Notes: a model not told the origin generated them from the sequence alone. A stretch of DNA of 64,000 bases from Bradyrhizobium canariense (GCF_019402665.1 NZ_VSST01000024.1:62001-126000); one strand, 5' to 3'; positions 1-10,496 are shown, counted from the stretch's first letter. Made by a program: numbers and translations.

Positions 1-1
1 C

Positions 2-169
2 CGGCTGTGGTACCCGGACGACCAGGCGATCGCCGAGCTGCGCACGCGTCAGGCCATTCCCGACGCGGTGACGCCTGAGGACATCGCCAACATGGCGCTG
101 TTCCTCGCCTCCGACGACAGCCAGCGCATCACGCGCCAATGTTTTCAGGTCGACGCTGGTCTCGGCTAG
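2..169 (+). CDS. Short-chain dehydrogenase/reductase, C-terminal part (cut by window start)
   Basis: The only open frame entering the window from the left encodes the last 55 residues of an SDR-type oxidoreductase. The segment TPEDIANMALFLASDDS followed by ITRQCFQVDAGLG matches the usual SDR C-terminus, where the chain is cleared by a 'pedIa..v.fLaSd.a..itGq...vDGG' pattern. The usual final GG is AG here. The Rossmann fold and the catalytic Ser-Tyr-Lys lie outside the window, so the substrate cannot be named. Family assignment is good, specific function unknown. Confidence 0.75.
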   Translation, partial: RLWYPDDQAIAELRTRQAIPDAVTPEDIANMALFLASDDSQRITRQCFQVDAGLG

Positions 170-337
170 AGCGTGTACTGACACACCCGAGCTCCCTCAT
201 AGAGGTCCGCTCCGTATCCGATAGCAGTCGGGTTGGCGTATCTCACCTTGGGTCCGAGTTGGGCCACAGGAAGACTAATGCAAGACAACATGATGGCTTG
301 AGCGGAAATCTGGCCTATACTCGCTAGAGCCGCCGAG

Positions 338-2539
338 TTGGCGACGTCGCGGCGGCCCCGGAAGGCTTTGCGCGTCAGGGATATGGGCCCAGACGAGTGG
401 TGGAAGGCATTGGGGATTACCGCAAAACAGATGGTGGCTCGCCGCCCGCTCGCAAGCGGCGCAGACGTTCTTTTGACATTCGCAGTGGCACTCGCCTATT
501 TTCTCACCGCGCGGCTGAGCCTTGCATTGCTGGACCCGGCCGATGGTGTTGCCCTATTCTGGCCAGCGGGGGGGGTGGCTTCGGGGATTTTGATCGCGCT
601 TGGTCCTGCGGCACAGCTGCCTGTCGTGCTCGGAGTGGTCGCTGCAACGATTGCGGCTAACCTGCTAGGCGATCGCAACATCTGGAGTTCGTTGTTCTTT
701 GCTGTCACGAACTCCGGTGAAGTCGTCATCATCGCGGGCCTGATCCACCGCTTTTGTGGATCTCCATTCGAGTTGAATGAACTGCGCAGCGTACTTGCGC
801 TATTTGCCGCGACCGGTATTGCAGCGAGCCTTTCCGGCCTTGGTGGTACGGCAGTATTTGCGCTGTTTCACGGGTCGGCTGCGTCCCCGGCGGTGATCTG
901 GCTTCACTGGGTTTCATCTGCCGCAACAGGGACGATTGCGGTGACGCCGCTCGCAATTGGCCTGGCGTCGCTAGCGCGCGCTCCCCCGCCGCGGGGGGAA
1001 GTTGCGGAGGGCGTTCTTGCGCTCGGCGTGGTGTCTCTCATATGCGCGCTGCTGGCTTTCTTGCGCAATGAGCCCTGGACTGCGGTGCTGGCGGTCAGCG
1101 CACTTTGTCCACTTCTGCTCTGGATCGCGGCTCGCCTTCGTTCAGCGTTCACGGCGATTGCCACGTTCTTATGCTCGACTACGGTCGTCTGGACGACAAT
1201 CTTCACCATCGGCATTTTCGGGGACGCACGTCTGTCGATCGAAGATCGTGTGCTGACTGCTCAAGCTACCATTCTGGCGATCACATTAGGTGCTCTTGTT
1301 CTTGCTGCCCTGTTTAGCGAGCGGAGGCTTCACCATCACGCCATTCTGGAAAGGGAGTCCCGATTGCAGGGCGCTTTAGAAGCGGCAGAATTAGCCGATC
1401 GCGCCAAATCGAGCTTTCTTGCTGCGGCAAGCCATGACATGCGCCAGCCATTGCAGACCCTGAAGCTTCTGCAGGCAGCGCTTGAATCGCTCCATTCAAG
1501 CGGTGAAGCGCACGATCTTGTCGCTGACATTCGGAAATCGCTGGATACCATGACCAGCATCCTCTCCAGCCTGCTCGATGTGAACAAGCTGGAATCCGGA
1601 AAACTGCGTCCATCCGTGAGTGAGTTTTCTCTAGTTGAAATTTTCGAGCCGCTCGCTAGAGACTTCGCCGCGTCTGTGCAGGAAAGAGGACTCCGACTGC
1701 GCGTTGCACGTTCCGGGCTCATCGTCCGCAGCGACAGCCGAATGCTTGCGGAGATGATCCGCAACCTCTTATCAAATGCAGTCCGATACACTGACCGGGG
1801 ACAAATTTTGCTTGGATGCCGACGAGTCGGTGACAAGGTTCGCATCGAAGTGTGGGACAGCGGAATCGGTATCACCGAAGATCAACTTCCGCACATATTC
1901 GATGAGTACTACCAGGGGACTGATGGCGCGGAACGGGGCGGATTTGGGCTGGGCCTCGCGATCGTAAGGCGGCTTGGAGAAATGCTGGATCACAAGGTCG
2001 AGGTGCGTTCTATCGCAGGGAGGGGCACACGGTTTTTCATCGAGGTTCCGCGCGCTCGATCCGGCGCCAATGCGCCAGAAGCGGCGTCGCTGGTGCCCCC
2101 TTGCAGTGGTGCCTTCCTGGGCAGCGTTCTCGCGATAGAGGACGAGGCGTCCCTGCGATCGGCGCTGCAGAGATCGTTGAAGGCAAGAGGGATTGACGCC
2201 ACCGTTATCGCAACGGCGAGCGAAGCCTTGACCCTGATCAAAGAGCAGGGTCTGCGCCCGGATGTACTGCTGTGTGACTACAACCTTCGTGGCTCATCGG
2301 ATGGCATCGAGACCATTAAGAGCCTGCGTGTCGCCCTTGGCTTGAACCTACCGGCCGTCGTGATGACGGGCGACATCAGGTCGCAAACGATGAAATTGAT
2401 CTCCGCGCAAGGTCTCACTGTCCTGATCAAGCCCTTCTCGGCCGACGAACTGCTGGACGCTCTGAGAGGCCAGGAGAAGCTATTAACCACTGCGAGGACA
2501 TCATCCCATTCAGTTGCTGGGCTACCGCAGCGCCATTGA
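338..2539 (+). CDS. MASE1-domain hybrid sensor histidine kinase with C-terminal receiver domain
   Basis: This is a membrane-bound hybrid two-component kinase of about 733 residues. The first ~325 residues hold eight or so hydrophobic segments of MASE1 type (ALLDPADGVALFWPAGG near the start). A HisKA box follows with SHDMRQPLQTLKLL, placing the phospho-His near residue 366. The ATPase domain shows the N box NLLSNAVRYTDRG, the G1 box VWDSGIGI and the G2 box GFGLGLAIVRRL. A receiver domain ends the protein, with acidic residues AIEDE and phospho-acceptor Asp near residue 647 in LLCDYNLRG. The longest frame starts at TTG 338; ATG 383 is an alternative, and neither has a convincing ribosome binding site. 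The signal sensed is unknown. No partner regulator is adjacent. Confidence 0.85.
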   Translation: MATSRRPRKALRVRDMGPDEWWKALGITAKQMVARRPLASGADVLLTFAVALAYFLTARLSLALLDPADGVALFWPAGGVASGILIALGPAAQLPVVLGVVAATIAANLLGDRNIWSSLFFAVTNSGEVVIIAGLIHRFCGSPFELNELRSVLALFAATGIAASLSGLGGTAVFALFHGSAASPAVIWLHWVSSAATGTIAVTPLAIGLASLARAPPPRGEVAEGVLALGVVSLICALLAFLRNEPWTAVLAVSALCPLLLWIAARLRSAFTAIATFLCSTTVVWTTIFTIGIFGDARLSIEDRVLTAQATILAITLGALVLAALFSERRLHHHAILERESRLQGALEAAELADRAKSSFLAAASHDMRQPLQTLKLLQAALESLHSSGEAHDLVADIRKSLDTMTSILSSLLDVNKLESGKLRPSVSEFSLVEIFEPLARDFAASVQERGLRLRVARSGLIVRSDSRMLAEMIRNLLSNAVRYTDRGQILLGCRRVGDKVRIEVWDSGIGITEDQLPHIFDEYYQGTDGAERGGFGLGLAIVRRLGEMLDHKVEVRSIAGRGTRFFIEVPRARSGANAPEAASLVPPCSGAFLGSVLAIEDEASLRSALQRSLKARGIDATVIATASEALTLIKEQGLRPDVLLCDYNLRGSSDGIETIKSLRVALGLNLPAVVMTGDIRSQTMKLISAQGLTVLIKPFSADELLDALRGQEKLLTTARTSSHSVAGLPQRH

Positions 2540-2757
2540 TATTAAGAATTTGGATATCCGCGATGTCCGTTCAGGGGCACGAGTCCTCGACCGGCTGCGC
2601 GAGGCAGGTCAGCCCTGGCGCCACAAGGAGACACCGACCTCACTTCTAATGTGGCTTCAAGCTCGGATTAACGCCTCTTTGCCAAATCGGATAGCGAGGG
2701 TTTGAATGCTGGAATGGCTGGATCCAAGCGGACTAGGGCCGCTTGTGAGTACACGTC

Positions 2758-3939
2758 CTAGCTAGCCCGCCTGCCCTTTCGCATCGTCGCCAGCACGATG
2801 TCGGCGGCGAGCACGCTCGGCGATTTGTTGCCGGTCGACATGATCGGATCGAGCTGGGCGAACGCTTCCACCTGCTGCCGGCGCAGTGGTGAATCGGTCA
2901 GAAGCTCCGAGAGCGCGGGCGCCAGCTTCTCCGGCGTGCAGTCTTCCTGCAGGAACTCCGGGATGACATCCTTGCCGATCACGAGATTGGCGAGGATCAC
3001 CGAAGAGACGCGGATCGCGCGGCGCAGGATGAAGGCTTCGATCGCGCCGACGCGATAGGCCGTCACCATCGGGATGCCCGATAGCGCGAGCTCCAGCGTC
3101 ACCGTGCCGGATTTTGCCAATGCCGCGCGCGCGATGCGGAAGGCGGCGCGCTTCTCGTTCTCGCCGACCACGATTTGAGGCTGGACCGGCCAGTTCGCGA
3201 TGCCTTCGCGAATGGTGGCTTCGAGATGCGGCATGGTCGGCAGCATCAGTTCGAACGGGCGGCCGTCCGTCCGCAATCGGCCGAGCGTCGCGCCGAACAC
3301 GTCGAGATGGTGCCTGATCTCGCTGCGGCGGCTGCCGGGCAATACCAGCAACACCGGCGGCTCGCCGTCGCGGCGCGCCTGCTCCTCCGCGTTCGGCCGC
3401 AGCGAGGGCAATTGCTCGATCAGGGGATGGCCGACATAGCTGCATGGCGGACCGCCGAGCTTGCGATATTCCTCCGGCTCGAACGGCAACAGGCCGAGCA
3501 CATGGTCGACATAGCCGAGCATGGTCCGCGCCCGCCCCGGCCGCCAGGCCCAGAGCTGCGGCGAGACGTAGTCGACGATCGGGATCGCCGGATTGCGCGC
3601 CCGCACGCGGCGGGCGACACGGTGGGTGAAGTCGGGGCTGTCGATGATGACGACCGCGTCCGGCGCGGCTTCGGTCACGGCCTCCGCGGTCTCGCGGATC
3701 AGTCGCAGGATCTTCGGCAGTTGCTGCACGACCGCGGCGAAGCCCACGATCGAGAGCTGCTCGATCGGAAACAGCGTCTCCAGCCCCTGGCGCGCCATGG
3801 TGTGGCCGCCGACGCCTACGAACTGCACGCCGTCGCCGAGGCGCTGGCGCAGCACCTTCATCAAGGCGCTGCCGAGCCGGTCGCCGGATTCCTCCGTGGC
3901 GATCAGGAATATCTTGCGCTTGGGATCGCGGCCTTGCAT
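2758..3939 (-). CDS. lpxB: Lipid-A-disaccharide synthase
   Basis: LpxB joins UDP-2,3-diacylglucosamine to 2,3-diacylglucosamine-1-phosphate (lipid X), giving the lipid A disaccharide at the cytoplasmic membrane. The N-terminus KIFLIATEESGDRLGSAL is the family's nucleotide-sugar synthase start (usually GE.SGD.LG). The body contains VDYVSPQLWAWRPGR and the donor-binding LLVLPGSRRSEIRHH. Length 393 is normal. The ATG at 3939 overlaps the TGA of lpxI as TGATG, and a GTG one codon upstream is the alternative. It is the last gene of the lpxA-lpxI-lpxB run and is probably translationally coupled to lpxI. Confidence 0.95.
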   Translation of the reverse strand: MQGRDPKRKIFLIATEESGDRLGSALMKVLRQRLGDGVQFVGVGGHTMARQGLETLFPIEQLSIVGFAAVVQQLPKILRLIRETAEAVTEAAPDAVVIIDSPDFTHRVARRVRARNPAIPIVDYVSPQLWAWRPGRARTMLGYVDHVLGLLPFEPEEYRKLGGPPCSYVGHPLIEQLPSLRPNAEEQARRDGEPPVLLVLPGSRRSEIRHHLDVFGATLGRLRTDGRPFELMLPTMPHLEATIREGIANWPVQPQIVVGENEKRAAFRIARAALAKSGTVTLELALSGIPMVTAYRVGAIEAFILRRAIRVSSVILANLVIGKDVIPEFLQEDCTPEKLAPALSELLTDSPLRRQQVEAFAQLDPIMSTGNKSPSVLAADIVLATMRKGRRAS

Positions 3940-4808
3940 CACGCCGGCAGGCCGATGACGAAGAGATATTTGGCGTCGGCGAGCGCGATCATTGCCTGCG
4001 GCTCGGCGGCGATGGTGTTGCCCGCGACGACGGCAATGCCTGCGAGCCCTGCGGCGGCGACACCCTCGAGAGTGCGCGGGCCGATCGTCGGCAGGTCGAA
4101 GCGCAGATCCTGCCCGCTCTTTGGGACCTTCACCAGCACGCCCCGCCCGGTGGCGGCGCGGATGCGGCCCTCTTCGCGCAGCCGTGCCACCCGCGCGAGC
4201 AGCGCATCGGTGCCCTCGATGTCCTCGACCGCCACCACATGGCCGTCGATCACGACCGCAGCCTGGCCGATGTCGAACGGACCGAGCGCGGTCAGCACCG
4301 CGCGTCCGCGCTCGATGTCGGTCTTGCCGGTGTCGCTCGGCCAGGCGCGGCTGATGCAGCCCTCCGGCATCAAGAGGTCGGGCGCGACATCCTTGATGCC
4401 GACCATGCGAAAGCCGCCCTGTTCGAGAATACGCCCGACGCCGGACAACAAATGATCGTCGCCGCCGCGGAAAGCGCGGATGACATTGCCGAGCAGCCGG
4501 AGCGTCGTGAAGTCGACCCGGACCTCCGAGAGCGAAGGCCGTACCAGCGTGCCTATGAAGATCAGGTCGCGGCAGCCCTCCTCGCGAAACAGCCGCATGG
4601 CGCGGCCGAGCTGGCCGACCGAGATCCAGCGATGACGGAATTTCTCCACCCGTGCCGGGTCACAGGCGCCCCGAAGGGGAAACAACACCGGCGTGATGCC
4701 GCGGGCGGCGAGCGATTCGGCAACCGCGAACGGCATCGCGCCGCCGCCAGCGACCACGCCGACCGGCGATGAAATCTCCGAAGCCGCCGATGTCATGCCC
4801 GGGGCCAT
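3939..4808 (-). CDS. lpxI: UDP-2,3-diacylglucosamine diphosphatase LpxI (DUF1009)
   Basis: LpxI hydrolyses UDP-2,3-diacylglucosamine to lipid X and UMP. It is the alphaproteobacterial substitute for LpxH, and no lpxH is seen here. The protein has the LpxI layout: an N-terminal VGVVAGGGAMPFAVAE segment and a C-terminal catalytic half containing EGCISRAWPSDTGKTDIERGR and PTIGPRTLEGVAAAGLAGIAV. The frame is open further upstream, but that part overlaps lpxA and looks non-coding. ATG 4808, 7 bases after the lpxA stop, gives 289 residues, close to family size. It sits between lpxA and lpxB in the order expected for the pathway. Confidence 0.92.
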   Translation of the reverse strand: MAPGMTSAASEISSPVGVVAGGGAMPFAVAESLAARGITPVLFPLRGACDPARVEKFRHRWISVGQLGRAMRLFREEGCRDLIFIGTLVRPSLSEVRVDFTTLRLLGNVIRAFRGGDDHLLSGVGRILEQGGFRMVGIKDVAPDLLMPEGCISRAWPSDTGKTDIERGRAVLTALGPFDIGQAAVVIDGHVVAVEDIEGTDALLARVARLREEGRIRAATGRGVLVKVPKSGQDLRFDLPTIGPRTLEGVAAAGLAGIAVVAGNTIAAEPQAMIALADAKYLFVIGLPA

Positions 4809-4815
4809 CCCATCA

Positions 4816-5607
4816 TCACTTCGCGATGGGGGGAAGACAGAGCGGGCGCTTGCCCTTGCCGATGAAGTCGAGGATTTCACCGATGGCCGGATCTTCACCG
4901 GCGAGCGGCCGCGCCGCCTCCAGGCGTTCGGCAAAGGTAGCGGGGCCATGGAAGAGCTTCTGATAGAACGCGCGCACGGTCGCAAGCCGCTGCTTGGTGA
5001 ACTTGCGCCGCTTCATGCCGATCAGGTTGAGGCTCTCAAGCACCGCATATTGGCCGTTGACCAGCCCGTACGGGATGACGTCGTCGCGCACGCCGCAGAC
5101 ACCGCCAACCATCACATAGGGGCCGATGCGGGTGAACTGATGCACTGCGGACAGGCCGCCGATATAGACGGAGTCACCGATCTCGCAATGGCCGCCGAGC
5201 GTCGCCGAGGTTGCGAAGATCACGTTGTTGCCGACCATGCAGTCATGCCCGACATGACTGTTGTTCATGAAATAGCCGTCGTTGCCGACGCGCGTCAGGC
5301 CACCGCCCTTGATGGTGCCGACATTCATGGTCGCGCCTTCGCGGATGGTGCAGCCCGAGCCGATCTCAAGCTTCGTGGGCTCGCCCTTGTAGCTGAGATC
5401 CTGGGGCGCGCCGCCCAGCACCGCGAACGGCGAGATCACGCAGCCATCTCCGATCGAGGTGTGGCCGATGACGGTGACCTGTCCGATCAGCTTGCAGTTA
5501 CTGCCGATCACGACATGCGCACCGATGATGCAATAGGGTCCGATCTCGGTGCCCTCGCCGATCACGGCGCCGTCCGCGATCCGTGCGGTGGGATCAATCT
5601 TACTCAT
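4816..5607 (-). CDS. lpxA: Acyl-ACP--UDP-N-acetylglucosamine O-acyltransferase
   Basis: LpxA performs the first acylation of lipid A synthesis, moving a hydroxyacyl chain from ACP to UDP-GlcNAc in the cytoplasm. The protein opens with IDPTARIADGAVIGEGTEIG and continues as hexapeptide repeats (left-handed beta helix) to about residue 190. The catalytic His lies in the NSHVGHDCMVGN segment. A helical C-terminal domain follows (LIGMKRRKFTKQ). ATG 5607 gives 263 residues; a TTG directly before it is less likely. Unlike in many relatives it is not contiguous with fabZ, because a plus-strand gene and about 530 bases intervene. It therefore probably needs its own promoter between 5608 and 5782. Confidence 0.95.
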   Translation of the reverse strand: MSKIDPTARIADGAVIGEGTEIGPYCIIGAHVVIGSNCKLIGQVTVIGHTSIGDGCVISPFAVLGGAPQDLSYKGEPTKLEIGSGCTIREGATMNVGTIKGGGLTRVGNDGYFMNNSHVGHDCMVGNNVIFATSATLGGHCEIGDSVYIGGLSAVHQFTRIGPYVMVGGVCGVRDDVIPYGLVNGQYAVLESLNLIGMKRRKFTKQRLATVRAFYQKLFHGPATFAERLEAARPLAGEDPAIGEILDFIGKGKRPLCLPPIAK

Positions 5608-5782
5608 CAAGCAATCTGACTCATCAAGAAGGTCTGATTAGGTGTTGAAGTCGCTCGGTTTTCCGCTGGTTAGCGCGACTATGCCCGATCTGTCCAGTGA
5701 CGTATGATCTCTCCCTGTTTCAAGTGCCGGATGAGGCAGCCTTCCCGGTTCGTCAACAAGTTCACGCGGAGCTTCAGGTATC

Positions 5783-6127
5783 GTGGTCAGGGCCCTGGCA
5801 CTTCTATTCGCACAGCTCGCGGCCGCGCCGATCGTATCCGAGACGATCGAGACCGCCGAACACCGCCTCGTCGATCTCAAGACATACGAATGCCGCGACA
5901 TTACCCGCAGCACAGTGCTTCAGCGGGTCTGTTACGACCGTGCGCAGCAGGCCCTCATCGTGGCTGTGGATGGCGTTTATGACGGCTATTGCGGCGTGCC
6001 GGTCGACACGGTCGAGCGCCTGCTGGGCGCACCGTCCATGGGAAAGTTCTTCAACCAGAACATCAAGCGCGAGGTCAGCGGCGGCCGGTACGCTTGTCCT
6101 GCACGCGAGCGTATCCAGAGAAGTTGA
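5783..6127 (+). CDS. Small secreted KTSC-domain protein
   Basis: This is a 114-residue protein read from GTG 5783, with a CAGG ribosome-binding-like sequence about 7 bases upstream. The first ~20 residues form a short hydrophobic signal-like segment (VRALALLFAQLAAAPIVS). The rest resembles a KTSC domain: a Tyr-containing strand (RVCYDRAQQALIVAVDG), then GYCGVPVDTVERLLGAPS and MGKFFNQNIK. Two cysteines in the mature part (near ECRD and RVCYD) and one near GYCG could form disulfides in the periplasm. It lies on the opposite strand inside the lipid A gene run, convergent with fabZ (6-base gap) and divergent from lpxA. Its function is unknown. Confidence 0.7.
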   Translation: MVRALALLFAQLAAAPIVSETIETAEHRLVDLKTYECRDITRSTVLQRVCYDRAQQALIVAVDGVYDGYCGVPVDTVERLLGAPSMGKFFNQNIKREVSGGRYACPARERIQRS

Positions 6128-6133
6128 TCCCGC

Positions 6134-6595
6134 TCAGTCGGTCAGCATGGCGCCGACGTCGGCCTCCGCAACCACCTGGCCATTGACCTTGGCGTCGCCG
6201 TGAAACCACCACATGGCTTTGCGGCGGCCGATCGAGCGCATGTGATATTCGATGGTATCGCCGGGCAGCACCGGCTTGCGGAACTTGCACTTGTCGATGG
6301 TCAGGAAATAGACCGCGCGCGGCTTGTCGGTGCCCTCGACCGATTTGATGCCGATCACACCGGCAGTCTGCGCCATCGCTTCGATCATCATGACGCCGGG
6401 GTAGACCGGGCGATCGGGAAAATGGCCCTGGAACGGCGGTTCGTTGAAGGTGACGTTCTTGATGCCGATGCCGCTGTAATCGGTGCGGATGTTGATCACG
6501 CGATCGATCAGCAGCATCGGAAAACGGTGCGGGAGCGTTTGCAGGATCATGTTGATGTCCACAAGCTCGAACCTGACCGGTGCTTCGTCCGTCAC
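6134..6595 (-). CDS. fabZ: (3R)-hydroxyacyl-ACP dehydratase FabZ
   Basis: FabZ dehydrates beta-hydroxyacyl-ACP in fatty acid elongation and competes with LpxA/LpxD for hydroxyacyl-ACP. The hot-dog fold signature is complete: [28 protein letters not shown] with the catalytic His, and [11 protein letters not shown] with the catalytic Glu. The GTG at 6595 overlaps the lpxD stop by four bases (GTGA) and is preceded by a strong AGGAGG, which decides the start over longer open frames. Length is 153 residues, normal for the family. It is translationally coupled to lpxD. Confidence 0.95.
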   Translation of the reverse strand: MTDEAPVRFELVDINMILQTLPHRFPMLLIDRVINIRTDYSGIGIKNVTFNEPPFQGHFPDRPVYPGVMMIEAMAQTAGVIGIKSVEGTDKPRAVYFLTIDKCKFRKPVLPGDTIEYHMRSIGRRKAMWWFHGDAKVNGQVVAEADVGAMLTD

Positions 6596-7659
6596 TCCCG
6601 TTCCTCCTGCTTCGGATCGGCCTTGCTGTCGCGCGCCAGGCGCTCGACCGCCAAAATTTCCTTGAACCACTGCCGGGTCGGCTTGGCAAAAAACCCGCCC
6701 CAGCGTCCGTTGGGAGGAACGTCGTCCTTGACGCCGCTCATGGCAGTGACCTGAGCTCCATCCCCGATCTTGACGTGATTGTTGATGCCCACCTTCGCTC
6801 CCAGCGCCACGTTGTCGCCGAGGGTGAGGCTGCCGGCAAGGCCGATCTGGGCTGCCAGCAGGCAGTGCCGGCCAATGGTCACATTGTGGCCGATCTGGAC
6901 CTGATTGTCGATTTTGGTCCCCTCGCCGATCACGGTGTCGCGCAAGGACCCGCGATCAATGGTGGTGCCGGCGCCGACCTCCACGTTGTTCTGAATCAGC
7001 ACGCGGCCGGTCTGGGGCACTTTCAGGTGGCCCTCGGGGCCGAAGAAGATGAAGCCGTAGCCGTCCTGGCCGATGGAGCAGCCGGGATGGATCAGCACAT
7101 CGTTGCCGATCAGCGCGCACTGGATGGCGGTGCGTGCGCCGACATTGCAGTCCCGGCCGATCTTGACGCCCGGGCCGATCACGGCCCCCACACCGATCAC
7201 CGTGCCACTGCCGATCTCCACGTCAGGACCGATCACGGCCAGGGGATCGACGATCACGCCGTCCTCAAGCCTGGCGGTGGGGTCGATGATGGCCGACGTC
7301 GCGATGCCGTCGTTGCCGGTCCAGGATTGCGGCCGGAGCGCGTCGCCGTGCCACTCCCGCGCGATCCTGACGAAGGCGCGGAACGGCTGTGGCGCCCGCA
7401 GCACGGCGACGTGCGCGGGCACCCGGGCCTCGAAGCGTGGGCTCACCAGGCAAGCACCGGCCTTGGTCGCCTTGAGCTCATCGGCATATTTGAGATTGTC
7501 GAAGAACGTCAGGTGCATCGGGCCGGCTTCGTCGAGCGAAGCAAGACCCCTGATGATTTGGCCGCCCCTGGCGGGATCGACCAGCTCCGCCTTGGTCAGC
7601 GTGGCTATGTCGGCCAGCGCTGAGGCGGGCGGCTGTGTGAAGAAGGTCGGCTGCGCCAT
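6592..7659 (-). CDS. lpxD: UDP-3-O-(3-hydroxyacyl)glucosamine N-acyltransferase
   Basis: LpxD adds the second hydroxyacyl chain (N-linked) in lipid A synthesis. An N-terminal uridine-binding domain (residues ~1-105, [23 protein letters not shown]) is followed by a long hexapeptide-repeat beta helix. The helix includes [15 protein letters not shown] and the catalytic-His region [14 protein letters not shown]-terminal helix ([15 protein letters not shown]) binds ACP in known homologues. ATG 7659 gives 355 residues; a longer frame to 7731 adds an unconserved, implausible leader. It follows bamA by about 125 bases and overlaps fabZ. Confidence 0.95.
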   Translation of the reverse strand: MAQPTFFTQPPASALADIATLTKAELVDPARGGQIIRGLASLDEAGPMHLTFFDNLKYADELKATKAGACLVSPRFEARVPAHVAVLRAPQPFRAFVRIAREWHGDALRPQSWTGNDGIATSAIIDPTARLEDGVIVDPLAVIGPDVEIGSGTVIGVGAVIGPGVKIGRDCNVGARTAIQCALIGNDVLIHPGCSIGQDGYGFIFFGPEGHLKVPQTGRVLIQNNVEVGAGTTIDRGSLRDTVIGEGTKIDNQVQIGHNVTIGRHCLLAAQIGLAGSLTLGDNVALGAKVGINNHVKIGDGAQVTAMSGVKDDVPPNGRWGGFFAKPTRQWFKEILAVERLARDSKADPKQEERE

Positions 7660-7784
7660 TCCACCCCGTCGCGGTCCGGCTTCGGCATGAAGCGGCCAAG
7701 CCGCATCATGCCTCATCTCCTGGATTGGCACGATCCCTTTCGGAAACGGGATCCCGTGGTCCGGATCGTGCCGTGCTGTTCGAA

Positions 7785-10316
7785 TTAGAAAGAGGTGCCG
7801 CCGCCGAACCGGAACTCCTGCGTACGGTCGTACTTGCCCTTGGTCAGCGGCACGGCGTAGTCGAAGCGCAGCGGACCGAACGGCGAGGCCCAGATCAAGC
7901 CGACGCCGACCGACGACCGGACCGCATTGCCGTTGTCATACACCAGGCCGGTGCAGGTTCCAGCCGAAGCTGGATTGACGGTCGACGGCGTGCAGCTCGA
8001 GTTCTTGGTCGTGGTCATTTCGTTGGTCACCGACCATGTCGTCGGGCCCTGATAGTCGAACAGTCCACCGGCGTCGGCGTAGACGGCGCCCTTCAGACCC
8101 ACTTCCTTGGGCAGGAACCAGAACGGCATCTGCAATTCGAGCGAAGCACCCCAATATTTGGTGCCGCCAAGCGCGTCCTGCGTACCGAAGGGGTTCAAAT
8201 CGCGCGGTCCGATGCCGTTCGGGGCAAAGCCGCGGACGAGGTTCGGGCCCATCTGGAAGTGATCGAGCATGCGCAGATCGCTGCCCATCTTGTTCAGCAT
8301 GCCGCCCTGGATGCGAGCGAGGCCGACGATATCGGACACCAGCGGAGTGTAGTACTTCGCGTCCACCACAGTCTTCAGGTAGGAGACGTCGCCGCCGACA
8401 CCGGCGAAGTCCTGCCGGAAATCGACCAGCAGACCGTCGGTGGGGTTCTTGTTATTGTCGAGCGTGTTGTAGGACAGCGAATAGCCGAGCGCCGAGGTCA
8501 GGGTCTTGCCGTTGGCAAGTTCCTTGCGCACCGGCAGCGAGGCTTCACCGTCGCTGTAGCAGCCGAGGCCGTTGGTGGAGCTCAGGTCGATGCCATTTGC
8601 ATTGGCGAAGGCCGGGCTCGGATTGAAAGCCGCCGAACCCACATTGTTGTTACAGTTCGCCAGGTAGGACGGCAGCGTGATTTCCTGCCGGTAGATCGAG
8701 TAGCGCACCTGCAGCGACAGATCTTCACGCAGCGAGAATCCGAGCCGCGGCGAGAAGCCGAGCGTCTTGGTGCCGTAGGAGATGTAGCTGTTGGACTTCT
8801 GCTCACGCTGATAGAGGTCGAGACCCAGCGCGACCCGGTAATCGAGCAAATAGGGTTCGACGAACGACAGCGAGTAGCCGCGGGCATACTGGCCGTAGGT
8901 CACCGCCGCCTTGGCGAACAGGCCGCGGCCGAGCAAATTGCGTTCGGACACCGAGACTTCGGCCAGCGCGCCGTCGGTGGTGGAGTAACCACCCGAGACC
9001 GAGAAATCGCCGGTCGATTTCTCTTCCATGTCCACGAGCAGGATCACGCGGTCGCTCGACGAGCCGGGCTCCGTCGTGATCTTCACGCTCTTGAAATAGT
9101 CGAGGTTCTTCAAGCGGCGCTCGGCACGGTCGACCAGCGCGCGGTTGTAGGCATCACCCTCGGAGACGTCGAACTCGCGACGAATCACGTAGTCGCGCGT
9201 GCGGGTGTTGCCGCGCAAGTTGATGCGCTCGATATAGGTGCGCGGGCCCTCGTCGATGTTGAACACGACCGACACGGTGTGCGCCTCGAAGTTGCGGTCG
9301 CCGCCGGGACGGACCACGGCGAACGCATAACCGCGCCGCGAGGCTTCGATCTGCATCTCCTCGACCGATTTCTCGACCGATTCGACGTTGTAGAGGGAGC
9401 CGACATTGACGCGCGAATAGTTGCGCATCGAGGTGGGATCGAAGTTCGGAATGCTGGAGCGGAAGTCGATCGAGCCGACCCGGTATTGGGAGCCTTCCTC
9501 GATCTTGAAGGTAACGTTGAAGCCCTTCTTCTCCGGATCGTATTCGGTGAGCGCGGCCACGACCTGGACGTCGGCGAAACCGTTCTTGAGATAGAAGCGG
9601 CGGATCAGGTCGCGGTCGGCCTCGACGCGATCGGGATCGTAGATGTCGCTGCTGGCGAGGAAGCTCAGCAGGTTCGATTCGTGCGTCTTGATGACGTCGC
9701 GCAGGCGGTACGACGAGTACGCGTTGTTGCCGACGAACTCGATCGACTTGACGCCGGTCTTGGCGCCCTCCTCGACCGTGAAGACGAGATCGACGCGGTT
9801 GTTCGGCTGCTCGATGACTTCAGGCGTGACGCGGACGTCGTAGCGGCCGGAACGGCGATAGATTTCGGCGATTCGCAGCGTGTCGGACTGCACCATGGCG
9901 CGGGAGAAGGTGCCGCGCGCCTTGGACTGGACTTCACCAGTGAGCTGCTCGTCCTTGATCTTCTTGTTGCCCTCGAAGGCAATGCGGCCGATCACCGGGT
10001 TTTCCACCACGGAGACGACGATCTGGCCACCGGCACCGCGGTTGATCCTGACGTCCTGGAACAGGCCGGTCTCGATCAACGCCTTGAGGCCGTCGTCGAT
10101 AGCGCCTTGATCGAGGCGACCGCCGGGACCCGGCTTGAAATAGGAGCGGATCGTCTCCACCTCGACCCTGCGATTTCCTTCAACGGAAATCGACTGCACG
10201 GTCTGAGCAAGCGCAGACGAAGACACAAAGGCAGCCCCAACCGGGGCAAGCACCGGCGCGCCGAACATGATCAGGGTTGCGAGCAAGCCCCCCCGGAGTC
10301 GCAGTCCAAACTTCAT
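7785..10316 (-). CDS. bamA: Outer membrane protein assembly factor BamA
   Basis: BamA is the Omp85 barrel that inserts beta-barrel proteins into the outer membrane. A signal peptide ending SSALAQ is followed at once by the first POTRA domain ([18 protein letters not shown]). The further POTRA units carry [32 protein letters not shown] and [20 protein letters not shown]. The C-terminal half is a 16-strand barrel with the Omp85 motif [13 protein letters not shown] in the L6 region, and it ends in Phe, the usual outer-membrane signal. ATG 10316 is preferred because the signal peptide starts there; ATG 10337 is also in frame. Neighbours rseP and lpxD fit an envelope biogenesis operon. Confidence 0.96.
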   Translation of the reverse strand: MKFGLRLRGGLLATLIMFGAPVLAPVGAAFVSSSALAQTVQSISVEGNRRVEVETIRSYFKPGPGGRLDQGAIDDGLKALIETGLFQDVRINRGAGGQIVVSVVENPVIGRIAFEGNKKIKDEQLTGEVQSKARGTFSRAMVQSDTLRIAEIYRRSGRYDVRVTPEVIEQPNNRVDLVFTVEEGAKTGVKSIEFVGNNAYSSYRLRDVIKTHESNLLSFLASSDIYDPDRVEADRDLIRRFYLKNGFADVQVVAALTEYDPEKKGFNVTFKIEEGSQYRVGSIDFRSSIPNFDPTSMRNYSRVNVGSLYNVESVEKSVEEMQIEASRRGYAFAVVRPGGDRNFEAHTVSVVFNIDEGPRTYIERINLRGNTRTRDYVIRREFDVSEGDAYNRALVDRAERRLKNLDYFKSVKITTEPGSSSDRVILLVDMEEKSTGDFSVSGGYSTTDGALAEVSVSERNLLGRGLFAKAAVTYGQYARGYSLSFVEPYLLDYRVALGLDLYQREQKSNSYISYGTKTLGFSPRLGFSLREDLSLQVRYSIYRQEITLPSYLANCNNNVGSAAFNPSPAFANANGIDLSSTNGLGCYSDGEASLPVRKELANGKTLTSALGYSLSYNTLDNNKNPTDGLLVDFRQDFAGVGGDVSYLKTVVDAKYYTPLVSDIVGLARIQGGMLNKMGSDLRMLDHFQMGPNLVRGFAPNGIGPRDLNPFGTQDALGGTKYWGASLELQMPFWFLPKEVGLKGAVYADAGGLFDYQGPTTWSVTNEMTTTKNSSCTPSTVNPASAGTCTGLVYDNGNAVRSSVGVGLIWASPFGPLRFDYAVPLTKGKYDRTQEFRFGGGTSF

Positions 10317-10496
10317 TGCGCAACGCGCCCTTATCATTCCGTACCAGACCCAACCCCGGTCTGGAGATTCCCCAAGTTCAAGCCGCTTGTAGACAATTTC
10401 ACCGACGCCGCAAACGGTCGAGCGCGCCGTAATTTCATTTTCATTCCAAGACGTTGCCCAAGAGCAACGCCCGACAACGCCACAAAAAAGCCCCTA

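Noticed and set aside
2540..2757. Short plus-strand frame around 2514-2705 after the histidine kinase
   Set aside because: It overlaps the kinase end, has no ribosome binding site and no recognisable family. I see nothing else certain in this gap.
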